NCBI RefSeq assembly: GCF_030413615.1 | Contig: NZ_CP129236.1 | Span: 3,704,001 to 3,768,000 of the forward strand | Direction: 5' to 3' | Length of the DNA stretch: 64,000 nucleotides | From: Planococcus shixiaomingii | Lineage (GTDB): Bacteria > Bacillota > Bacilli > Bacillales_A > Planococcaceae | Part shown: piece by piece, positions 24,391 through 34,068 of the stretch | Position numbering within the stretch: the stretch's first letter is position 1 | Layout of the letters: every line of letters starts with the position of its first letter | Program-made: the position numbers and the translations under genes | Notes under the pieces: model-generated | The model's input: only the letters and a program-made list of their open reading frames with translations | The model's database searches: none | Told to the model about the DNA's origin: nothing

Positions 24391-26022
24391 GTGCAAAGAA
24401 GAATGGCAAATCTGAATGTCTGGACAGTGTCGGCTGTCGGAATCATCATCCTGTTATTTTTGCCTAACCTGACTATTGTGACGGGCTTTTTTACCCCCTC
24501 CAATGATAACTGGGAGCATATGAAAGAATTTGTATTATGGAACTTTGTGAAGACCTCTTTGATTTTGATCTCCGCTACCGCCGTTTCAACTATTTTTATC
24601 GGCTTGAGCCTCGCCTGGCTCATCGCCCAGTACCAGTTCCCGCTGCGCCGGTTTTTGAAATGGGCGTTGATCCTGCCCCTTTCCATTCCGCCCTTTATCG
24701 GGGCTTATACGTATCACGGCATTTTTAATTACACAGGCGTCATCCAGACAACGCTTCGTGAAGATTTCGGCATGAAATTGAATCCAGCCCATTTTGACAT
24801 CATGAATCTGCCGGGCGCGATTTTCATCTACACCATGTTTTTGTATCCTTACGTCTATACGATCACGCATGTTTTTCTGTCTCAGCAGTCCGCTTCTTTG
24901 ATCGAAAGCACCCGGCTGTTGGGCAAAGGCCCGTGGCGCACATTTTTCCAAGTGGTCATTCCGATATCCCGCATCTCCATTATTGCCGGGGCAAGCCTGG
25001 TGGTTCTGGAAGTGCTGAACGACTATGGTGTGGTAAAATATTATGGAATTCAAACCTTCACGACAGCCATTTTCCAGACGTGGTTCGGGCTTGGAGACAT
25101 TGAATCCTCCATTAAATTGGCCGCTTCTTTAATGGGCTTTGTCATTTTGATATTATTGATTGAAAAAATCATGCGCGGCAAACGCCGCTATAGTTATGCA
25201 ACAACAAAAGTGCGTCCGCTGTCCTTAATCCCGCTCACTGGCTGGAAGGGTTTCGCAGCAGCAAGCTACGGCCTTTTCGTTCTGTCTCTCGGCTTTTTCA
25301 TCCCGGTCATGCAATTGGTCGATTGGACGATATTGACTTTCGGGACCATTCCAATGGAAGAATTTATGACCTATGTGAGAAATTCAGTTGGTGTTGCGGG
25401 AATCAGTGCTTCGCTTATCATCATTTTGGCTTTGATCGTCGGAAACTTCTCCCGGCTCGTGCATGGCCGCTTGGCAAAATTGCTTCCGAAATTAACGGTT
25501 CTCGGCTATTCCATCCCGGGTGCAGTTATTGCGGTAGCAGCGGTCACCGCCTTCATCGCGCTGGACCAGTTTTTAGCGCCGCTGTATGCGGTGGCAGGTT
25601 TTGAGACAACGCTTGTATTGAGCGTCAGCTTAGTGCTTCTCATCACCGCCTACGTCATCCGCTTTTTCGCCATCGGATTTAATTCGATCGAGACCGGCTA
25701 CGATAAAATTGGAACGGATTTCAGGGATGCTTCCCGCCTGCTCGGCGCAGGGCTCACAAAAACGTTCTTCAAGGTTGATATGCCGATGTTGAAAGGCGCC
25801 ATTCTCAGCGGTTTCATCTTGGTTTTCATCGATGTTCTCAAAGAGATTCCGCTAACGTTGATCTTGCGCCCTTTCAATTTCGATACCCTTTCCACCAAAG
25901 CTTTTCAGTACGCAAGTGATGAAAAAATCATGGAAGCTTCACAGGCTTCACTGCTCATAATCGGAATTAGCGCCTTGGCCATTGTCTTCTTTTATAAGTT
26001 CTTGGAAAAGGAGTTGGATTAG
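24391..26022 (+). CDS. Ferric iron ABC transporter permease
   Basis: 543 residues from the GTG at 24391, which has GGAAGGGGG ten bases upstream; ATG at 24403 is the alternative. Twelve membrane segments form two fused permease halves, each with an EAA loop: STRLLGKGPWRTFFQVVIPI and ASRLLGAGLTKTFFKVDMPM. This duplicated layout is typical of FbpB/SfuB iron permeases. The next gene starts directly after its stop codon. Confidence 0.92.
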   Translation: MQRRMANLNVWTVSAVGIIILLFLPNLTIVTGFFTPSNDNWEHMKEFVLWNFVKTSLILISATAVSTIFIGLSLAWLIAQYQFPLRRFLKWALILPLSIPPFIGAYTYHGIFNYTGVIQTTLREDFGMKLNPAHFDIMNLPGAIFIYTMFLYPYVYTITHVFLSQQSASLIESTRLLGKGPWRTFFQVVIPISRISIIAGASLVVLEVLNDYGVVKYYGIQTFTTAIFQTWFGLGDIESSIKLAASLMGFVILILLIEKIMRGKRRYSYATTKVRPLSLIPLTGWKGFAAASYGLFVLSLGFFIPVMQLVDWTILTFGTIPMEEFMTYVRNSVGVAGISASLIIILALIVGNFSRLVHGRLAKLLPKLTVLGYSIPGAVIAVAAVTAFIALDQFLAPLYAVAGFETTLVLSVSLVLLITAYVIRFFAIGFNSIETGYDKIGTDFRDASRLLGAGLTKTFFKVDMPMLKGAILSGFILVFIDVLKEIPLTLILRPFNFDTLSTKAFQYASDEKIMEASQASLLIIGISALAIVFFYKFLEKELD

Positions 26023-26766
26023 ATGTATGTGACGATCGAGAATGTTTGTTTTTCCTATTCAAAGAAATCCGCAGCTGCACTGGACAAATTCTCTCTTGTT
26101 ATTGAAAAAGGGGAAGTGATTTCGATCCTTGGGAAAAGCGGAAGCGGAAAAAGCACCTTGCTGCGCCTGTTGGCGGGTTTGGAAAAACCGGCGAAAGGCA
26201 GCTTAAAAATCGAGGACAAAGTCCTTTTTGACGATAAAACGTTTCTGCAGCCGGAAAAACGCGGAATCGGCATGGTGTTCCAAGACTATGCCCTATTCCC
26301 GCATTTGACGGTCGCTGATAATATTTTGTTCGGTTTGTTTCGTTTAAAAAAGGCGGAAAAGAAAAGGCGCCTTCAGGAAGTTCTTGAACTCGTGGAACTT
26401 GAAGGTTACGCCAAGCGCTATCCGCACCAATTGAGCGGAGGCCAGCAGCAGCGCATCGCCATTGCCCGGGCAATCGCCCCGAATCCGTCCCTTATTCTGC
26501 TCGATGAACCGTTCAGCAATCTGGACGCGGAGCTCCAGGAAAAAATCCGCAAAGACTTGCGCGACATTTTGAAAAAAGCGAACATCACATCCGTTTTTGT
26601 CACGCACGATGAAAAAGATGCTTATGTTCTTGCCGACCGTATCGTCAAAATTCAGGACGGCTGCATAAATTTTGTTGGCCGCCCGTGCGATATGCTGGAT
26701 ACATACAGCCAAGCAGCGCTGTCATCCAAGGCATCCGTGGCCGAAGAAGAATTAGTGAGAATTTAA
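26023..26766 (+). CDS. Ferric iron ABC transporter ATP-binding protein
   Basis: 247 residues. It has Walker [11 protein letters not shown]-loop [10 protein letters not shown], signature [15 protein letters not shown], Walker B LILLDEPF and H-loop FVTHDE. It energises the fused permease. It lacks the long TOBE extension found in many FbpC/PotA-type subunits (only about 30 residues follow the ATPase core). It is the last gene of the operon and is followed by a terminator. Confidence 0.92.
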   Translation: MYVTIENVCFSYSKKSAAALDKFSLVIEKGEVISILGKSGSGKSTLLRLLAGLEKPAKGSLKIEDKVLFDDKTFLQPEKRGIGMVFQDYALFPHLTVADNILFGLFRLKKAEKKRRLQEVLELVELEGYAKRYPHQLSGGQQQRIAIARAIAPNPSLILLDEPFSNLDAELQEKIRKDLRDILKKANITSVFVTHDEKDAYVLADRIVKIQDGCINFVGRPCDMLDTYSQAALSSKASVAEEELVRI

Positions 26767-26771
26767 AAAAA

Positions 26772-26806
26772 GGCAGAGAAAATGTATCATTTTCTCTGCC
26801 TTTTCT
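26772..26806 (+). terminator. Terminator of the iron operon
   Basis: A 13-bp stem, GGCAGAGAAAATG with CATTTTCTCTGCC, is followed by TTTTCT. Confidence 0.9.
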
Positions 26807-26862
26807 ATTTCAAAACTTATTCTGGAGCCCTTTTTACTATCAATGAAAAAGTTTTGATTTTA

Positions 26863-28482
26863 TCAAACCGTTTCAAGCGCCTGCTTGCACATACTTTTCA
26901 CTAAGCTCTCGAGCATGTACGGTGTATGGATAAGCGCGCTGTCGATATGGAGACGTTCTGTATACTGGTGTGCGTCTTTCCCGAACGGTCCGACGTTAAA
27001 AACGGGGGCCTGCAATTGCAGCATATCGCTGAAGGGGATGCTGTAGGCTTCTCCCCAGACAGGCGTATTGCGTTCGAAAGAATTCCAGCCGTTTCCGCTG
27101 TCGCTGTAGTTGACGTAGCTTAAGTCGCAGAGGCCGTTGAAATAATGGATTTGATCCACTTCCACACCGAATTCCGCAGCGGCTCTTTTGACCACATCGA
27201 CCGATTCGACAATCAGCGGATTGTCTGAAGAGTTGACCGCCGGATAGTAAGGAGGCGCAAACAGCAAGACGATGGCCGGCGCCAATTCATGGCACTGAAT
27301 CATCAGTTTGTCGGCTATGCGCAGCGACTTCTCGCGTTCATCCCACTCCGGATGTTTCAACACTTCCGCTTTTATCCCTTCAATAAAGGCAGTGCCGCGT
27401 TTTTTCTCGGCATAGGCCAGCAAGTCTTCATAAAGGATGACTTGCACCTCTCCGATGCCCACTACCTTTTCCCGTTCGCAAAGTTCGCGGTAAGCGGTAT
27501 TGCACAGCGTAGCTGCCTGCTTTGCCGTTTCTTCGAATAGGCTCATCACTTGCGCCGCATTCCGCTTCATCAAGAAAATATTGTAAAGAGCCACTGCCCG
27601 GTAAGGTGTCTGAGTGGAATACTGCAGCTTCAAATCTTTTTGCTGCAAAGAGACCGGAAGAGGTGTGCTTTCCCCTAAATCAGTTTCCTGAAAATGCCCG
27701 TTCCATTCCATCGCCTGGGTCAAAAAGGAAGCGATGTAGTTGGCGGTCATCCCTTTAAGCGGTTCGCCGACATGCGTTTCCTTGCCATAGAACAAAGCCG
27801 CCGGCATGATTTTTCCGAGTGTGCCCGAATAGATGTAATGCTTTTCGTCGCCTGGCATCTGCGAAAACGCCGGTTCGCTGTTGAAAAACATCTTATAGCT
27901 TAAACCATGCTGATCGCGCAGCTTTACCAGTTCAGAGACAGCGGCCCGCATCCCCGATGAGTTGACTTCCTCGTCCGGAACGGTCAGCAGCACCAAGTTG
28001 ATCGGCCACTGTTCGTTGCTCGCCTTTTCAATGAGCGCCATATGGAGGGCCAGTCCCATCTTCATGTCCATGGTGCCCCGCCCGAACAAATATTTTCCTG
28101 ACTCGAGATCAAGCCGCGCTTCTTCAGGCAGCTCATCTTTTCGTTCGTGAAGCTTTTGCGTCAGCTCTTCCGGCCTGCAGGACAACGGTTCCAAATCCCC
28201 GTATTCTTCTGTCTGCACAGTATCGAAATGGCTGATGAGCACCAGCGTTTCCACAGTTTCAGGATTTTTGTAAAAAGCCGTAAGGAAGCTTCGTCCCGGA
28301 TCTGCTTCTGGAAGTGAAAGATAGTCTGGATGCTCTCGGAAATAGTCGAGCCCCATCAACTTCTCTTTTACTTTATACGGAAATTCCCGCTCTGCCGGGG
28401 TCAGCGTCCGGCTTTCCCAACTGACAAGTTCGCACAACAGGGCGCGAAGATCATCCGGTGTGCCCCAAAACTGTTTTCCCAC
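26863..28482 (-). CDS. rocB: M20-family peptidase, RocB-type arginine utilisation protein
   Basis: 539 residues. The fold is that of M20 di-zinc hydrolases: SHFDTVQTEEYGD (first metal ligands), GRGTMDMKMGLALHMALIE (bridging aspartate) and VPDEEVNSSGMRAAV (catalytic and metal glutamates). The opening LVSWESRTLTPAEREFPYKV is characteristic of RocB. In Bacillus RocB is made with the arginine-degradation genes, but its reaction is not well defined. Here it closes an operon with an amino acid permease and two guanidino-modifying hydrolases, supporting a role with arginine-like compounds. Confidence 0.88.
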   Translation of the reverse strand: MGKQFWGTPDDLRALLCELVSWESRTLTPAEREFPYKVKEKLMGLDYFREHPDYLSLPEADPGRSFLTAFYKNPETVETLVLISHFDTVQTEEYGDLEPLSCRPEELTQKLHERKDELPEEARLDLESGKYLFGRGTMDMKMGLALHMALIEKASNEQWPINLVLLTVPDEEVNSSGMRAAVSELVKLRDQHGLSYKMFFNSEPAFSQMPGDEKHYIYSGTLGKIMPAALFYGKETHVGEPLKGMTANYIASFLTQAMEWNGHFQETDLGESTPLPVSLQQKDLKLQYSTQTPYRAVALYNIFLMKRNAAQVMSLFEETAKQAATLCNTAYRELCEREKVVGIGEVQVILYEDLLAYAEKKRGTAFIEGIKAEVLKHPEWDEREKSLRIADKLMIQCHELAPAIVLLFAPPYYPAVNSSDNPLIVESVDVVKRAAAEFGVEVDQIHYFNGLCDLSYVNYSDSGNGWNSFERNTPVWGEAYSIPFSDMLQLQAPVFNVGPFGKDAHQYTERLHIDSALIHTPYMLESLVKSMCKQALETV

Positions 28483-28495
28483 TTCTCATTCCTCC

Positions 28496-29914
28496 TTATT
28501 TGACTGGTTCAACTTCCACTTCGGCAGGCAACGCGGCCTTTTTCTCCAATTTCACTTTATAGAAAACCATGCAGGCGATGAAAAAGCTGATGCCATAGAG
28601 CAGGCCGATTCGCTGAGTTGGGTCAAAAGCCAAGAAACCTAAGATCAATAAACAAAAAGCAATACAGAACAATGGAACAAACGGATAAAAAGGTACTTTG
28701 AACTTTAAATCCGCTAAACTATTGCCTGCTTTAATATAATGGCGGCGGAACATCAATTGCGAAGCCGCGATTCCCATCCAGGAAATAGTGACGGAAATGC
28801 CGGCAATCGACATCAACAGCACGAACACAACATCCGCTTCCATTACACTCGTAAGCAACGATAGGAGTGAAAACGACATAGTAAAGAGCAAAGCGGCCAA
28901 TGGAACTTTCCGTTTCGTTAAGCTGCTGAAAACTTTTGGCGCCATTCCTTCGTTGGCCATCGCCCACAGCAAACGGGTAGAGGCATACAAACAGGAGTTG
29001 CCCACTGAAAGAATAGCGGTCAAAATGACAAAGTTCATAATGCCTCCAGCGTACGGAATTCCAGCCACTTCCATCAATGTAACAAACGGACTGCCCAGTA
29101 ATCCCAATTCAGAAGCCGGGAAGATTGCGGAAAGAATAATAATTGAAGCAATATAGAAAACGATAATGCGGAACAGGATATTGCGAATGGCTTTCGGAAT
29201 GTTTTTTTCCGGGTTTTCCGTTTCCCCAGCGGCGATCCCAACCAATTCCGAGCCTTGATAAGAAAAGATGACATTCATCATTGTTATGAAAATAATAGCA
29301 ATTCCGGCCGGGAACAAGCCTGTAGGGGCCAAGTTTTCCATGAACGGCGCTGGACGGTCGGAAAGTGGAATCAAGCCAAAGATAGCAGCGGCTCCAATAA
29401 CGATAAAGAGCAGAAGTGCTACCACTTTAATGCCTGCAAACCAGAACTCTGCTTCCGCAAATCCTCTAGTTGTCAAAGCGTTGAGCGCGAACAAGAGAAC
29501 CACGAATATTGCGCACCAAATCCAGATCGGTGTTTCCGGGAACCAATATTTCATTAAAATTCCCGCTGCTGTAAATTCGACTCCAGCGGTAGCAGCTGAA
29601 CCTACAAAATACATCCACCCCAAGGAAAAGCCCGCAGCCGGACTAATGTATTTCGTTGCGTAGGTCTGAAAAGAGCCGGTGACCGGCATGTGAACTGCAA
29701 GTTCCCCCAGACACACCATGACCATGTACAAAATCAGGCCGCCGATCAAATAGCCGATCAATGCCCCGCCTGCTCCTGACTGATTGATTGTATATCCCAC
29801 ATTCAAAAACAATCCGGTTCCAATAACTCCTCCGAGTGAGAGCATAAACAAATGGCGGCTTTTCATGGAACGGTTCAGCTGGTTTGCAGCAGGCACTTCT
29901 TTCGCTTTTATCAT
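28496..29914 (-). CDS. APC-family amino acid permease (RocE-like context)
   Basis: 472 residues with twelve membrane segments. It has the AAT-family motifs MLSLGGVIGTGLFLNVG, LGELAVHMPVTGSFQ and SYQGSELVGIAAGETENP. These match arginine, lysine and proline permeases such as RocE, RocC and GabP. Position between RocB and the amidino-hydrolases suggests import of arginine or a substituted arginine. The ribosome site is GAGGAAGGGG. Confidence 0.85.
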   Translation of the reverse strand: MIKAKEVPAANQLNRSMKSRHLFMLSLGGVIGTGLFLNVGYTINQSGAGGALIGYLIGGLILYMVMVCLGELAVHMPVTGSFQTYATKYISPAAGFSLGWMYFVGSAATAGVEFTAAGILMKYWFPETPIWIWCAIFVVLLFALNALTTRGFAEAEFWFAGIKVVALLLFIVIGAAAIFGLIPLSDRPAPFMENLAPTGLFPAGIAIIFITMMNVIFSYQGSELVGIAAGETENPEKNIPKAIRNILFRIIVFYIASIIILSAIFPASELGLLGSPFVTLMEVAGIPYAGGIMNFVILTAILSVGNSCLYASTRLLWAMANEGMAPKVFSSLTKRKVPLAALLFTMSFSLLSLLTSVMEADVVFVLLMSIAGISVTISWMGIAASQLMFRRHYIKAGNSLADLKFKVPFYPFVPLFCIAFCLLILGFLAFDPTQRIGLLYGISFFIACMVFYKVKLEKKAALPAEVEVEPVK

Positions 29915-29983
29915 AAAAGTTCCCCTTCCTCAATTTTAATCTTGCAGCCATCCCCTATTGATAGCTATGATTGGAGCAGTTTT

Positions 29984-30745
29984 TTAGAAACGCAGCGACA
30001 GGCAGCTGAGTCCGCCGTCATGCTTTTGGAATTCCGACATTTCCAGTTCGATGGTTTGATAGCCTGCGTCAGCCAATTTTTGAACCGTTCCATCAAAACC
30101 TTTCGGCACGATCACATAGTCATTCACTTTGATGCAGTTTGCGGAATATTCTTCTTCAGAAGGCACGATGATTTTTTCGTATTTATCAAAAGCCGGATGA
30201 TCCACAAACTCTCCGGAAACTGCCACCGTATTATTGCCAAGGTACGCAATGCCTGTTTTCAGATGGAAAAACTCTTTCAGTTCAATAATGGTTGCTTCAT
30301 AGCCTTCCGATTCTAAAATCGCCTTCAGCTGTTCGGCACCGTCCCAGTTGGTGCGCTCAGAAATGCCGATGTAAAACTGGTTTTCAGCCTGTAATACGTC
30401 TCCGCCGTCCAACGTGCCCGGAGCATTGATGAAGTGGAATTTTTTGTAGAAGTTGTGCAGCACGGATTTAATTTCTTCTTTTTCTCCGTTTCTGCTCTCT
30501 GCGCCAGGATTGGCGATAACAGCAAACTCAGGCGTCACGACTGCCGCATCCTCAACGAATGTGGAATCCGGGAATTCTTCGCTTTCCGGAAGATGTGTCA
30601 CTTCCACTCCGCAGCTTTTCAGTGCTTCTACGTAAGCCTCGTGCTGGTCCAGCAATAAACTGTAGACCGGTTTTCCAAGATCTGATGTGGTTAAGCCGTT
30701 CAAATAACTTTTGCTCGGTGTTTTTACAATGACGTTTTTAAACAT
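29984..30745 (-). CDS. DDAH-like dimethylargininase family hydrolase
   Basis: 253 residues from the ATG at 30745, with GAGGAG nine bases upstream. It belongs to the guanidino-group-modifying (pentein) superfamily. Landmarks are FPDSTFVEDAAVV, TLDGGDVL, the catalytic histidine in FFHLKTGIAYL and the catalytic cysteine in GGLSCLSLRF at the C-terminus. This pattern is that of dimethylarginine dimethylaminohydrolase, which makes citrulline from methylated arginine. Plain arginine or another guanidino compound is also possible. It follows the paralogous gene by 21 bases. Confidence 0.82.
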   Translation of the reverse strand: MFKNVIVKTPSKSYLNGLTTSDLGKPVYSLLLDQHEAYVEALKSCGVEVTHLPESEEFPDSTFVEDAAVVTPEFAVIANPGAESRNGEKEEIKSVLHNFYKKFHFINAPGTLDGGDVLQAENQFYIGISERTNWDGAEQLKAILESEGYEATIIELKEFFHLKTGIAYLGNNTVAVSGEFVDHPAFDKYEKIIVPSEEEYSANCIKVNDYVIVPKGFDGTVQKLADAGYQTIELEMSEFQKHDGGLSCLSLRF

Positions 30746-30766
30746 ATTTTCATTCTCCTCTTTCAT

Positions 30767-31651
30767 TTAATAGGCTTTGCGGATGACTGGGCTCGTCAAA
30801 CACGTTGGCCCTCCCGTCCCTTTAACGCTGATTTCTTCACCTTTGTATTCATAAACAGTAGCCCCAGCTGCAAGCAGCTGCTTTTTCGTCTCCTCATTGC
30901 CAGCTACCATGAGGCAAATCCGGGGAGCCAGTGCCAGTACATTGCATCCGAGGTTGTCGTATTCGTCTTTTGGCACTTCAATGAGCCGGATGCCTTTTTC
31001 AATCAATTTTTTTCGAAACGCAACCGGCATCAGCGGTGAGTAGACGACGGCGAGATCTTTATCGACCATGCTGATGAAAGACATCAGATGAAGGCATTCT
31101 TCTTCGCCGTCCGCATGGGGCAGCTGAACTTCGATAAATTCATCCACCAGATGCGCTGTCATGTTTTTGATTTGGCTGATGGCTTCCGGATTTGTTCTGT
31201 AACCGTTTCCAATTGCCAGCACACGTTCATCGAGCCAGACAATGTCACCTCCGTCAGCAGTTGCATCTCCCGACAGTTCGCCGAGAATCGGTATATCCTT
31301 GTCAGCCAAAAACTTTCGATAGACTTCCGCTTCCGGTTGTCTGAGTTTTTTTCCAGATTTCAATAGGATGGCTCCTTCTGGGGTAAACTTGACCGGATCG
31401 TGGGCGTAAATTGAATCCATGCTGACGTCTTTGGATTCTGGCAAATAATCGACAGTCGGAACATATTGCTTTAGCAGCGCTAAAAATTCGGCGTATTCCC
31501 TTTGCGCTTCCTCAAAGTCCGGCTCAGACAGATAGTTGAGCTTTTGCCATTCCTCTCCTATATGCGCTTGGCTAATGAAAGCCTCATTCGGATGTTTGAC
31601 TATCACTCGTTCTAATGGTTCGAACATAGACGCGGTATAAACGATTTCCAC
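30767..31651 (-). CDS. Amidinotransferase/arginine deiminase-family hydrolase
   Basis: 294 residues from a GTG at 31651; an ATG at 31627 is possible, and neither has an ideal ribosome site. It has the pentein catalytic set: TADGGDIVWL, HLMSFISMVD (histidine) and GTGGPTCLTSPVIR (cysteine near the end). It is a paralogue of the next gene but longer and clearly diverged, so the two may use different substrates or act in sequence. It heads the operon that ends with rocB, and starts 12 bases from the palindromic operator. Confidence 0.78.
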   Translation of the reverse strand: MEIVYTASMFEPLERVIVKHPNEAFISQAHIGEEWQKLNYLSEPDFEEAQREYAEFLALLKQYVPTVDYLPESKDVSMDSIYAHDPVKFTPEGAILLKSGKKLRQPEAEVYRKFLADKDIPILGELSGDATADGGDIVWLDERVLAIGNGYRTNPEAISQIKNMTAHLVDEFIEVQLPHADGEEECLHLMSFISMVDKDLAVVYSPLMPVAFRKKLIEKGIRLIEVPKDEYDNLGCNVLALAPRICLMVAGNEETKKQLLAAGATVYEYKGEEISVKGTGGPTCLTSPVIRKAY

Positions 31652-31662
31652 TCCCCTTTTTC

Positions 31663-31691
31663 CACATTACGGAAACGTTTTCCGTTATGTG
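31663..31691. promoter_or_regulatory. Palindromic operator between guanidino operon and IclR
   Basis: A 29-base dyad has arms CACATTACGGAAA and TTTCCGTTATGTG around ACG, pairing at 12 of 14 positions. It lies just downstream of the minus-strand promoter. The IclR regulator is the obvious candidate. The core GGAAACGTTTTCC also resembles a CcpA cre site, with several mismatches. Confidence 0.65.
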
Positions 31692-31707
31692 AAAACTTAT
31701 TTTTAGT

Positions 31708-31736
31708 AATATATGATGAACATGCTATAATGTCAA
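31708..31736 (-). promoter_or_regulatory. Promoter of the guanidino/rocB operon
   Basis: On the minus strand TTGACA (31736-31731) and TATATT (31713-31708) have an ideal 17-base spacing. The iclR promoter on the plus strand (extended -10 TGCTATAAT at 31723-31731) overlaps it, so the two divergent units probably interfere. Confidence 0.75.
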
Positions 31737-31789
31737 TATATTTTAAATAATTAAAACCTTAAAAACTTCTTTAGATAGGTGGTAGTAAC

Positions 31790-32533
31790 ATGCAGTCAAT
31801 CGACCGGGCAATGGGCGTTGTTAAATTACTGGTGTCACGCTCGTTGGAAGATGGTTTATCCATTACTGAACTTTCCAATGAATGCGGCCTTCCGGTAAGT
31901 TCGATGCACCGTTTGCTGAAATCCATGTCAACGCACGGCATGATTCAGCAAGATGAGAAGACGAAACGCTATAACTTAGGGAACGTCTGGCTTGAATACG
32001 GCTTGAAGATGTACGATACGATGGATTATATCAGCAAGATCAGACCGGAAATTGTCCGGTTGATGGAGGAAACCGAAGAAAGTGTTTATTTAAGCCAGCC
32101 TATGGGGACAGAATCGCTTATTACGGAACGGATTGACAACGAAAAACATGCCATCCGCGTTTTTGACCAGCTTGGTTCCCGCATTCCAATGAATATTGGG
32201 GCCGCCAATAAATCCATGCTCGCCTTCATGCCGACCGGCAAAGCGAAGAAGATTATCACTTCGCTGGTTCCGCAGCAAGAACAACAAGCGTTCTGGGAAT
32301 TACTTGAAGATATAAAAAAACAGGGGTATGCAATCAGCCACAGCGAGCGAACAGAAGGAACTTCCTCGGTGGCTGCTCCTATCCTGAATCTTTTCGGAGA
32401 AGTGCAAGGGGCCGTAAGTGTAGGGGTTGTCAGCTACAACCTGACGGATGAACGGCTCAAAACCCTTATCGACTGCGTTAAAGAAACCAGCCAGCGCATA
32501 TCTTTGAAATTGGGCTACCGAGATTCGATGTAA
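31790..32533 (+). CDS. IclR family transcriptional regulator
   Basis: 247 residues. It has the N-terminal winged helix (GLSITELSNECGLPVSSMHR, LLKSMSTHGMIQ) and the C-terminal effector domain with LGSRIPMNIGAANKSMLAF and SVAAPILNLFGEVQGAVSV. IclR proteins repress or activate adjacent catabolic genes in response to a pathway metabolite. It is divergent from the guanidino operon with a strong palindrome between, so it is its likely regulator. Confidence 0.9.
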   Translation: MQSIDRAMGVVKLLVSRSLEDGLSITELSNECGLPVSSMHRLLKSMSTHGMIQQDEKTKRYNLGNVWLEYGLKMYDTMDYISKIRPEIVRLMEETEESVYLSQPMGTESLITERIDNEKHAIRVFDQLGSRIPMNIGAANKSMLAFMPTGKAKKIITSLVPQQEQQAFWELLEDIKKQGYAISHSERTEGTSSVAAPILNLFGEVQGAVSVGVVSYNLTDERLKTLIDCVKETSQRISLKLGYRDSM

Positions 32534-32644
32534 TTTTTTCTTTGGCAGCAATTACTTTTAAGGAGCTGGTTTTAGTGCATCCGGTTAATCGGTTTTCAGT
32601 GAATAAAGAGGTGTTAAAAAACTAAAACTGATGAGGAGACCAAC

Positions 32645-33199
32645 ATGACAACCGTTATTTCGAACCTGTTCCACGGCGAACGGGTAAAACTCGCTGTACC
32701 AAGGAAAGAAGATATCGGACTTATGCTGAAATGGGGAGAAGATGCCGACTATTTACGAAACGTCGATACCGAAATGGCGATCCCCCGCAACAGCGAGCAA
32801 TTGATGAGCGAGGGCTTGCCCGGCTCAAACGAAGTCTACTTCCGGCTGAGAACCATCGAGAAAGACCGCTTGGTCGGCTTCATCACCATTTACGGCATTG
32901 AATGGAATAACCGGACCGGCGTACTGGCTCTTGGAATCGGAGATGCAGCCGACCGCAATAAAGGTTACGGGACGGATGCGCTCCGTCTGATCCTCCGCTA
33001 TGCGTTCCATGAACTGAATCTGGACCGCGTCGGCTTGGAAGTGATTGAATATAACGCGGGCGGCATCAAAGCTTACGAACGGGCAGGTTTTCTAGTCGAA
33101 GGCCGCAAACGGTCGATGGTGTACAGGGACGGCAAACGCTTTGACATCATTGTGATGGGAATTTTGCGCTCGGAATGGGAAGCACTTCAAGCTAAATAA
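32645..33199 (+). CDS. GNAT family N-acetyltransferase
   Basis: 184 residues. The acetyl-CoA-binding region LGIGDAADRNKGYGTDALRL (R/Q-x-x-G-x-G/A type) and LDRVGLEVIEYNAGGIKAYE, then RAGFLVEG, fit the RimJ/RimL-like GNAT group. It acetylates an amine, for example a protein N-terminus, a polyamine or an antibiotic. It stands alone, so no substrate can be assigned. It is followed by a strong bidirectional terminator. Confidence 0.9.
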   Translation: MTTVISNLFHGERVKLAVPRKEDIGLMLKWGEDADYLRNVDTEMAIPRNSEQLMSEGLPGSNEVYFRLRTIEKDRLVGFITIYGIEWNNRTGVLALGIGDAADRNKGYGTDALRLILRYAFHELNLDRVGLEVIEYNAGGIKAYERAGFLVEGRKRSMVYRDGKRFDIIVMGILRSEWEALQAK

Positions 33200-33236
33200 A
33201 AAGAGTTTTCCTTCTGGCGGAAGGAAAACTCTTTTT
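33198..33236. terminator. Bidirectional terminator
   Basis: A 17-bp stem, AAAAAGAGTTTTCCTTC with its complement, lies between the convergent acetyltransferase and ABC permease genes. Confidence 0.88.
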
Positions 33237-33240
33237 TGCA

Positions 33241-34068
33241 TTAATAGATCTGCTTTTCGAACAATATAAAACGGTCATTATATTTTGAAATCCAACTCAA
33301 TAAAACGAGATTAATGAGCAATACCACGCCTGAGATCGCAAGTATCAGCCCAACTCCGAGCAAGAACAGCCCGCTAATTTGCCCAATTAACAGCCCCACG
33401 ACCGGCAGCACGATGACGCCGCCGATATTTTGGGCTTCCTGGTATGTTTTGACCCGGGATGAAATCAAAATGTTGATGAGCACCACAAGTAAAATCACCA
33501 TCGGAGACAGGCAGGTGATCAAGACGATCCAGTTGGCTGACGGGAAAATCAGCTCTTGGAACAACGGATAGCCGAACCCGTTGATGACGATGCCGCAGGC
33601 CAGGAAACTAACAATAGAAACAAGAAACGGCGGAATGAACGACGCGGCAATCTTGCTGAGAAACAATTTACGGATGGAAACGGGCGAAAACAGCAGGCTT
33701 TCCAGAGTCCGCCGCTCTTTCTCCCCGACAAAGCTGTTCGCTGCAACGGTCATGGCAGTAATGATCGGCACCAGCAAAAATAGCGTCGGCAACATAAAGT
33801 TGATGAAGATGTACGTCATCTGCTGCTCAATGGAATAAGCGGAAACAGTATCGCCCATGGAACTTTCGATAAATGAAGAAACCATTTTCCGGCCATCTTC
33901 TCCTGCAAGTTTCTCCATATCAAAAAACAGCGCTCCCCCCACTACTGCCGCTGGAAAAAGGACCGAAAACAAAATCGGAATAATGATCATGGTGGATAAT
34001 AGTGTTTTGCTGCGGGAAATATCCGTCAGGTCTTTTTTAATGAGCGCTTTGCTGATGAATGATTCCAT
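33241..34068 (-). CDS. ABC-2 type transporter permease (NatB-like)
   Basis: 275 residues. There is one N-terminal membrane segment, a large extracytoplasmic part with a short helix pair, then five segments. TVAANSFVGEKERRTLESLL is the conserved coupling stretch of ABC-2 exporters such as NatB. It pairs with the ATPase whose gene overlaps its start by 32 bases. The substrate is unknown; sodium, peptide or lipid export are options. Confidence 0.85.
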   Translation of the reverse strand: MESFISKALIKKDLTDISRSKTLLSTMIIIPILFSVLFPAAVVGGALFFDMEKLAGEDGRKMVSSFIESSMGDTVSAYSIEQQMTYIFINFMLPTLFLLVPIITAMTVAANSFVGEKERRTLESLLFSPVSIRKLFLSKIAASFIPPFLVSIVSFLACGIVINGFGYPLFQELIFPSANWIVLITCLSPMVILLVVLINILISSRVKTYQEAQNIGGVIVLPVVGLLIGQISGLFLLGVGLILAISGVVLLINLVLLSWISKYNDRFILFEKQIY

